In this document: one piece after another, positions 59,539 through 64,000 of the stretch
Layout of the letters: each line of letters starts with the position of its first letter
How positions within the stretch are numbered: position 1 is the stretch's first letter
Origin: Desulfosediminicola flagellatus
GTDB taxonomy: Bacteria > Desulfobacterota > Desulfobulbia > Desulfobulbales > Desulfocapsaceae
Assembly: GCF_005116655.2 (NCBI RefSeq)
Contig: NZ_CP050698.1
Location: 1,890,501 to 1,954,500, forward strand
Direction: 5' to 3'
Length of the DNA stretch: 64,000 nt
Notes under the pieces: generated by a model
What the model saw: only the letters and a program-made list of their open reading frames with translations
Databases searched by the model: none
What the model was told of the DNA's origin: nothing
Translations under genes and position numbers: made by a program

Positions 59539-60462
59539 CTATCCGATCCTTTCCTTTTTCAACTGATGTACCGCTCTTTTCGACCGAACGATTCGCGCCA
59601 GTTCATTCAACACCAAAGCGTTTAATACGAGAAACCCACCTGTTAGTGTATTGGCAGTAAGGTGCTCACCAGCCCATAACCATGCCCATGTTACTCCGAA
59701 TACAAGCTCAAGCAATGCGAGCAGAGAAATCTCAGGAGCAGTAAGCTCGCGGGTAAGTCTGACTAGAAGTAGGCACGGTAATGCCAACTGAAAAACACCA
59801 AGCATAGAGAGCAGCACGAGGTCGTGACCTGTTGCCTGAAATGGAAAGGCAAGGGGTAAGGTAACAAGAACGGAGATTATCGCCCCAAGCAAAACAGCCT
59901 GCAGCATATCCGGTCTATCATCTACACCTACCTCAGGTTTTCCGCTGCTGCCAACATATTGCATGGTAGTGAAGTTAATGGCGTAAGCAAATGGCACGGC
60001 AAGTGCCACCAAAGTACCAAGCAAAGTGACTGACGCATTATCACCTGCAAACATCCAAACAATACCAAACCCGGCTGTAGCAATTGCCAGCCAGGTTGTC
60101 CAGGGCAAGCGATGACTGAGAAATAACCGGCTAAAAAGAGCGGTGATCAAAGGGCAAAGTGACATAACGATCAAAACATTCGCCACAGTGGTGATTGTAA
60201 TTGCCACCATAAAAGCAGTGAACATCACAGACCAGCAAATACCGGAAATCCAGATCGCTTTGGGTTGCCTGTGCAGAGTAACCCAAAGTTCACGTCCACG
60301 GAGAATAGTCAGCGCAATACCAATCGGTATTGCAGTAAAAAGGCTACGCCAGAAGGTAACCTCAAAGCTTGCGGCTGAGTCGAGATGGCGGGTCACTACT
60401 CCGGCTATGCTCCAGAGAAGGGTGACGAAAATCATCAAAAGTATGGCGAGTGAACGTGGCAT
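59539..60462 (-). CDS. EamA family (DMT) transporter
   Basis: 307 residues with about ten hydrophobic helices in two EamA halves (LLMIFVTLLWSIAGVVTRHL; second half from about 165 with PEVGVDDRPDMLQAVLLG). Drug/metabolite transporter family, inner membrane; substrate unknown. Monocistronic, separated from pntB by a terminator. Confidence 0.9.
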   Translation of the reverse strand: MPRSLAILLMIFVTLLWSIAGVVTRHLDSAASFEVTFWRSLFTAIPIGIALTILRGRELWVTLHRQPKAIWISGICWSVMFTAFMVAITITTVANVLIVMSLCPLITALFSRLFLSHRLPWTTWLAIATAGFGIVWMFAGDNASVTLLGTLVALAVPFAYAINFTTMQYVGSSGKPEVGVDDRPDMLQAVLLGAIISVLVTLPLAFPFQATGHDLVLLSMLGVFQLALPCLLLVRLTRELTAPEISLLALLELVFGVTWAWLWAGEHLTANTLTGGFLVLNALVLNELARIVRSKRAVHQLKKERIG

Positions 60463-60586
60463 TGTTGTGTGTGATGTTGAAGAAGAATGTTAATAGTGAC
60501 ACAACCGAAGTTGGAATCTAAAAAAAAGGTACTTTACGTGGAGGTGGGAATTACAGCAAGACATTTGAGGTCGGCTATTAGGGAAA

Positions 60587-60616
60587 AGAAGTGGTCCCGC
60601 TTTTAGGACCACTTCT
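60587..60616 (-). terminator. Terminator downstream of the pnt operon
   Basis: Perfect 11-bp stem (60587-60597 with 60606-60616), 8-base loop; read on the minus strand it is followed by CTTTTCCC. Lies about 80 bases after the pntB stop. Confidence 0.65.
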
Positions 60617-60697
60617 GATTTCATAATATATTTTATGCGGCTGTTTATTTAGGAACTGACAATACTAACGTTCACTGCTGTTATGTTTTTGGTAAAA

Positions 60698-62671
60698 TCA
60701 AACATCAATATTTTGCAATACTGCATACAGATTGTTTATGGTTTCCCTGGCATCACCAGTAAGTAGTATTGTCTTACTGGTGTTATACAGTGGATTAGGG
60801 ACACCAGAGTAACCAGGATTCGTATCGAAGTTGCAGATAATAATATGTTTGGCATCCTGGGGTAGCAGGATCGGCATACCGGAAATGGGGGTTCCTTCAC
60901 TTTCAATGGCTGCAGGATTTACGACATCACAGGCCCCGACAACTATTGCAACATCGGTTTCTCTAAACATCGGATTAACATCGTCCATCTCAAGTAGGTT
61001 TTCGTATTCAACATCTGCTTCGGCCAGCAGCACGTTCATGTGTCCGGGCATCCGACCGGCCACTGGGTGAATGGCGTACTTGACACTTACACCGCGCTGT
61101 TCGAGCAGGGAAACCATCTCCACCAGTTTGAACTGGGCCTTAGCCAGGGCCATACCATAGCCGGGAATGACGACCACGCTTTTTGCCGCCGCTAGAGCTT
61201 CAGCTGATTCCGAAAAGGCATCAGCCGCAGCCATATCAGTGGAAGGTGTATTTTTCTGTGGTTTTGTTTTCGAAATAAGCAATTTTTGAAGCTCTTGGAT
61301 TGACTTTTTCGCATCCCCCTCAAGCAGCACAGTATTGTCCTGCTCATAGAGCGAGTTCTCCACGCCCGAGTATCCGGGGTTACGGTCAAAGTTGCAGCAG
61401 ATAACATTTTTAGCCTTGTACGCCATGAGAATAGGCATGCCTGATATCGGTGTTCCTTCAACCTCAACCGCTGACGGATTGACAACATCGCAGGCACCGA
61501 CGACCAGCACCAGATCAGTGACCTCAAACTCTTGATTAATAGCTTCCATCTCCACGAGCATGTCATAATCAACCCCCGCCTCGGCCAGTAACACGTTCAT
61601 GTGACCGGGCATGCGGCCGGCTACGGGGTGAATGGCATATTTTACATCTTTACCCATGGCAATCAGTTCATCTGCTAGGGTTGCAACCTCGGTTTGGGCT
61701 TTGGCGAGTGCCATGCCGTAACCGGGCACAATAATGATTCTTTTAGCATCTGTTAAGACACATGTAGCAGCGGCTTGGTCGTTTTCCCCTGCAAGTGCAG
61801 CAGCTGGTACAGGTTGTTGTTCAGGGGCCACAGTATCTATTACGGGAATCTGTAGCCCAGCTTTTTTCGGTTTATAATCTGGGAAAATTACCTTGCCAAG
61901 TTTGCGGTTCATGGCTTTACACATGACATAGGTGAGAATCGAACCGGATGCAGCAACGGTTGCGCCAAAGGCAATCAGTAGTTGGTTTTCAATGATCATG
62001 CCACACAGTGCCGCAGCCACACCAGCTGTAGCATTCAGTGATGAAATGAGCACGGGCATATCAGCACCACCGATACGCATCGCCACAAGTGTACCCAAGC
62101 AGGTGCCCAGAAGAATCTCGACAGTAAACAGAAAAAGAGCAAAGCCATGTGCTACCACAAGTGAGAGTGCACCAACCACAACGATGGCAACAAGGTTGAT
62201 GATCACGTAAAGATTGTGATTGTCAAGAAACTGGGGAGCCTGTCGCATCTTGTTGGCAAGCTTGGCACTAGCGATCATACTGCCGCTAAACGTCAGTGAG
62301 CCAATGGCAAGGCCAAGGACTCCAGAGATTTCACTTACCAGACTTAAGCCATGGCTTGTCCGGCTTAACTCTACCAGGGCAACCAGAAAGGCGGCGACAC
62401 CACCACATCCGTGTTGAAAAGCGACCATGGCCGGGACCTGGATCATAGTGACGACCCTGGCGAGGGCATAACCAGCCAGTGAACCAACTACGAGCGATAT
62501 GACAACGGTGCCAACATCCACAATGCCGTTACGATACAGTATGAGGACAAAGGCCAGAAAAAGGGCAAAGGCAGCTGTCAGGTTTCCATTTTTTGCAGTG
62601 TGTGGAAAACGAAACTGCCAGATGCCGGCGATGAGAATAGCGATTACAGTAAAGTCAATGAACAGATTCAT
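60698..62671 (-). CDS. pntB: NAD(P) transhydrogenase subunit beta with tandem duplicated NADP-binding domain III
   Basis: 657 residues; the usual PntB is about 460. Membrane domain II occupies residues 1-260 (about nine helices; HGCGGVAAFLVAL, ADMPVLISSLNATAGVAAAL). Then two complete domain III copies: A at 305-465 (RIIIVPGYGMALAKAQ, HPVAGRMPGHMNVLLAEAG, LVVGACDVVNPSAVEVEGTP) and B at 492-655 (VVVIPGYGMALAKAQ, HPVAGRMPGHMNVLLAEAD, IVVGACDVVNPAAIESEGTP). Both keep the NADP-binding GYG, the GACDVVNP loop and NFD.NPGYSG. The enzyme couples proton flow to hydride transfer between NADH and NADP. It is the last gene of pntA1-pntA2-pntB, and its start is 25 bases after the pntA2 stop. Duplication inside one chain is not described to my knowledge. 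Confidence 0.95.
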   Translation of the reverse strand: MNLFIDFTVIAILIAGIWQFRFPHTAKNGNLTAAFALFLAFVLILYRNGIVDVGTVVISLVVGSLAGYALARVVTMIQVPAMVAFQHGCGGVAAFLVALVELSRTSHGLSLVSEISGVLGLAIGSLTFSGSMIASAKLANKMRQAPQFLDNHNLYVIINLVAIVVVGALSLVVAHGFALFLFTVEILLGTCLGTLVAMRIGGADMPVLISSLNATAGVAAALCGMIIENQLLIAFGATVAASGSILTYVMCKAMNRKLGKVIFPDYKPKKAGLQIPVIDTVAPEQQPVPAAALAGENDQAAATCVLTDAKRIIIVPGYGMALAKAQTEVATLADELIAMGKDVKYAIHPVAGRMPGHMNVLLAEAGVDYDMLVEMEAINQEFEVTDLVLVVGACDVVNPSAVEVEGTPISGMPILMAYKAKNVICCNFDRNPGYSGVENSLYEQDNTVLLEGDAKKSIQELQKLLISKTKPQKNTPSTDMAAADAFSESAEALAAAKSVVVIPGYGMALAKAQFKLVEMVSLLEQRGVSVKYAIHPVAGRMPGHMNVLLAEADVEYENLLEMDDVNPMFRETDVAIVVGACDVVNPAAIESEGTPISGMPILLPQDAKHIIICNFDTNPGYSGVPNPLYNTSKTILLTGDARETINNLYAVLQNIDV

Positions 62672-62696
62672 TTCAGTAGGTTCCTCAATTATTTCT

Positions 62697-62987
62697 TCAG
62701 GCTTTTTTCTTCTTGCCCTTGAAGAGCTTCAGCATCTTGTCAGTGATTACAAAACCGCCGACCACATTAAAGGTCGCGGTGATAATAGCAATGGAGCCAA
62801 AAATTTTTTCAACAGGTGTTGTTGGCAGGGAGAACAGGATGAGTGCCGCCAGGATCGTAATGGCAGAGATAGCATTGGTCATGGACATCAATGGCGTGTG
62901 CAGTAAGGGTGGCACCCGTGAAATCAGCAGGTAGCCGATGGCAAAAGAACCAAAAAACACAACGACCATCAGGATCAGATTAAACAT
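62697..62987 (-). CDS. NAD(P) transhydrogenase subunit alpha 2 (four-helix membrane part)
   Basis: 96 residues, the PNTB_4TM-type membrane segment of the alpha subunit as a separate protein (FNLILMVVVFFGSFAIGYLL, VPPLLHTPLMSMTNAISAI, FGSIAIITATFNVVGGFVIT) and a basic tail. In E. coli this part is fused to PntA; the split form is usual in Desulfobacterota and Rhodospirillum. Between the dI subunit and PntB in one operon. Confidence 0.93.
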   Translation of the reverse strand: MFNLILMVVVFFGSFAIGYLLISRVPPLLHTPLMSMTNAISAITILAALILFSLPTTPVEKIFGSIAIITATFNVVGGFVITDKMLKLFKGKKKKA

Positions 62988-63110
62988 GGTACTCGCTCCG
63001 GATTGGAAAACATTGGGTGAGGGTGGCAGTAGATACAGCCAGCCGTCCGGGGGGACCCGGCAAGGCTGGCTTTGCTGCCCATCTTCTTATATTTAGGAGG
63101 TGAAGATCTA

Positions 63111-64000
63111 CTATTTCATCGCTTTCAAGGTACCCTCATGAACGATTTTTGAATCATGAGTAACGAGTGAACTCTTGACGATCTCGTCTTCGAAATCCAT
63201 TCTGCCCTGACCATTTTTGAATAGGTTCTCTACATAGTAGAAGAGATTGTTAGCATATAGCCAGCTGGCGTGAACTGCCATTCGGCCGGGGATATTCTGG
63301 ATACCGCAAATGTGTACTCCGTGTCTTTCAGCCCAGACTCCAGGCTCAGTCATTTCGCAGTTACCACCCTGGTCGATGGATACATCGATGATGATCGAAC
63401 CGGGCTTCATCACAGCAAGCATTTCATCGGTAATAACCATCGGCGCCACTTCGCCCGGTACCAGTGCACTGAGGACAACCACGTCGGTATCTTTCAGGTG
63501 CTCTGTAATAAGAGTGCGCTCTTTTTTCAGCCATTCTTCATCGAGTGATTTTGCATAGCCGCCTGGACCGGTTGTCAATTCCTGAGGAATATCAAATTCG
63601 ATGATCTTGCCACCAAGGCTGTCTCCCTCAACGGAGGCATTTTTACGAATATCTAATGTCTTAACAACGCCACCAAGGCGTTTGGCAGTGGCGATTGCCT
63701 GGAGGCCAACCACGCCGATACCGATGATCAGAAAATTTGCAGGCTTGATTGTACCGATGGCTGTACCGATCATTGGAATGAACTTTGGCATTTGGTTGGC
63801 GGCCAGGATTACTGATTTATACCCGGTGAGAGCACTCATCGATGACAGCGCGTCCATTCTTTGAGCACGAGAAATTCGTGGGATACCATCCATGGTCAAA
63901 GAGGTGATGTTTTTGCTTTGCAGGTCTCTTACCATCTGATGACAGCCTGGGGCGGCAGGATGGAGGAAGGTGATCAGTATACTGCCGTTACGCAGCATTT
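63111..64000 (-). CDS. NAD(P) transhydrogenase subunit alpha 1 (soluble domain I), cut by window end
   Basis: At least 296 residues, lacking the N terminus, which lies beyond the right edge. NAD-binding domain I: DLQSKNITSLTMDGIPRI (family sequence), Rossmann motif FLIIGIGVVGLQAIATAKRLGG, DIRKNASVEGDSLGG, and DTDVVVLSALVPGEVAPMVI. It binds NADH. No membrane helices at the C terminus, confirming the split subunit form. A GC-rich nested hairpin (about 63035-63075) lies between this gene and pntA2 and could modulate subunit ratio. Confidence 0.93.
   Translation of the reverse strand, partial: MLRNGSILITFLHPAAPGCHQMVRDLQSKNITSLTMDGIPRISRAQRMDALSSMSALTGYKSVILAANQMPKFIPMIGTAIGTIKPANFLIIGIGVVGLQAIATAKRLGGVVKTLDIRKNASVEGDSLGGKIIEFDIPQELTTGPGGYAKSLDEEWLKKERTLITEHLKDTDVVVLSALVPGEVAPMVITDEMLAVMKPGSIIIDVSIDQGGNCEMTEPGVWAERHGVHICGIQNIPGRMAVHASWLYANNLFYYVENLFKNGQGRMDFEDEIVKSSLVTHDSKIVHEGTLKAMK

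Overview
The window looks like chromosome from a mesophilic, probably marine Desulfobacterota bacterium (sulfate-reducer lineage, Desulfobulbales/Desulfobacterales-like). The reasons are a DsrC-like gene, an iron-sulfur flavoprotein, a GEMM-I riboswitch of the type common in Deltaproteobacteria, a three-subunit proton-translocating transhydrogenase and a probable selenoprotein. This assignment is inference from gene content; there is no rRNA or other decisive marker. Genes are loosely packed, and the long intergenic stretches are full of short dispersed hairpins and decayed gene fragments, so this is mostly accessory, slowly eroding sequence rather than a core operon region.

Layout. 1-11.2 kb: sugar/nucleoside ABC-transporter ATPase, a secreted Cys/Asp-repeat protein, a GcvR-like double-ACT protein, lipoprotein plus ThiF/HesA-like enzyme, the cbpA-cbpM chaperone pair, a lone TIR-SIR2 fusion (candidate antiphage NADase), 5-formyl-THF cyclo-ligase, and a radical SAM protein preceded by a small overlapping ORF. 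11.8-17.6 kb: periplasmic-sensor HD-GYP protein, a Cys-rich protein, GlsB-type membrane protein, iron-sulfur flavoprotein, Crp/Fnr regulator and an FmdB-type zinc ribbon. The zinc-ribbon gene lies in a 662-bp segment duplicated at 30.9 kb. 18.3-29 kb: a minus-strand cluster of three aldo/keto reductases, a Tat flavodoxin, a DUF4405 membrane protein and esterase-like hydrolases, with a divergent RsbU-type phosphatase and a YqhC-like AraC regulator. This is probably a reactive-carbonyl/redox stress region and is scarred by a 0.22-kb duplication. 29.5-41.2 kb: scattered single genes (cysteine hydrolase, solute-binding protein, ADP-ribosylglycohydrolase, Usp, RecQ-like helicase, DUF900 hydrolase, DUF1566 lipoprotein) and tRNA-Tyr and tRNA-Thr. 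41.4-45.5 kb: an ATP-grasp ligase translationally overlapped with a CocE/NonD hydrolase, and a further alpha/beta hydrolase. 46.4-48.4 kb: a consensus promoter, GEMM-I riboswitch and terminator ahead of a GC-rich secreted protein of unknown function. 49-57.8 kb: SelO, a DsrC paralogue lacking the redox cysteines, truncated hemolysin-III and IS3/HicB remnants, an Lrp regulator, NfeD-slipin and a DUF2459 protein. 58-64 kb: GNAT protein, an 80-codon candidate selenoprotein ([2Fe-2S], in-frame TGA plus hairpin), an EamA transporter, and pntB-pntA2-pntA1, where PntB carries two tandem NADP-binding domains.

The strongest leads are the PntB with a duplicated domain III, the unannotated selenoprotein, the TIR-SIR2 fusion, the Cys-less DsrC paralogue, the riboswitch-controlled secreted protein and the family of dispersed intergenic hairpins.
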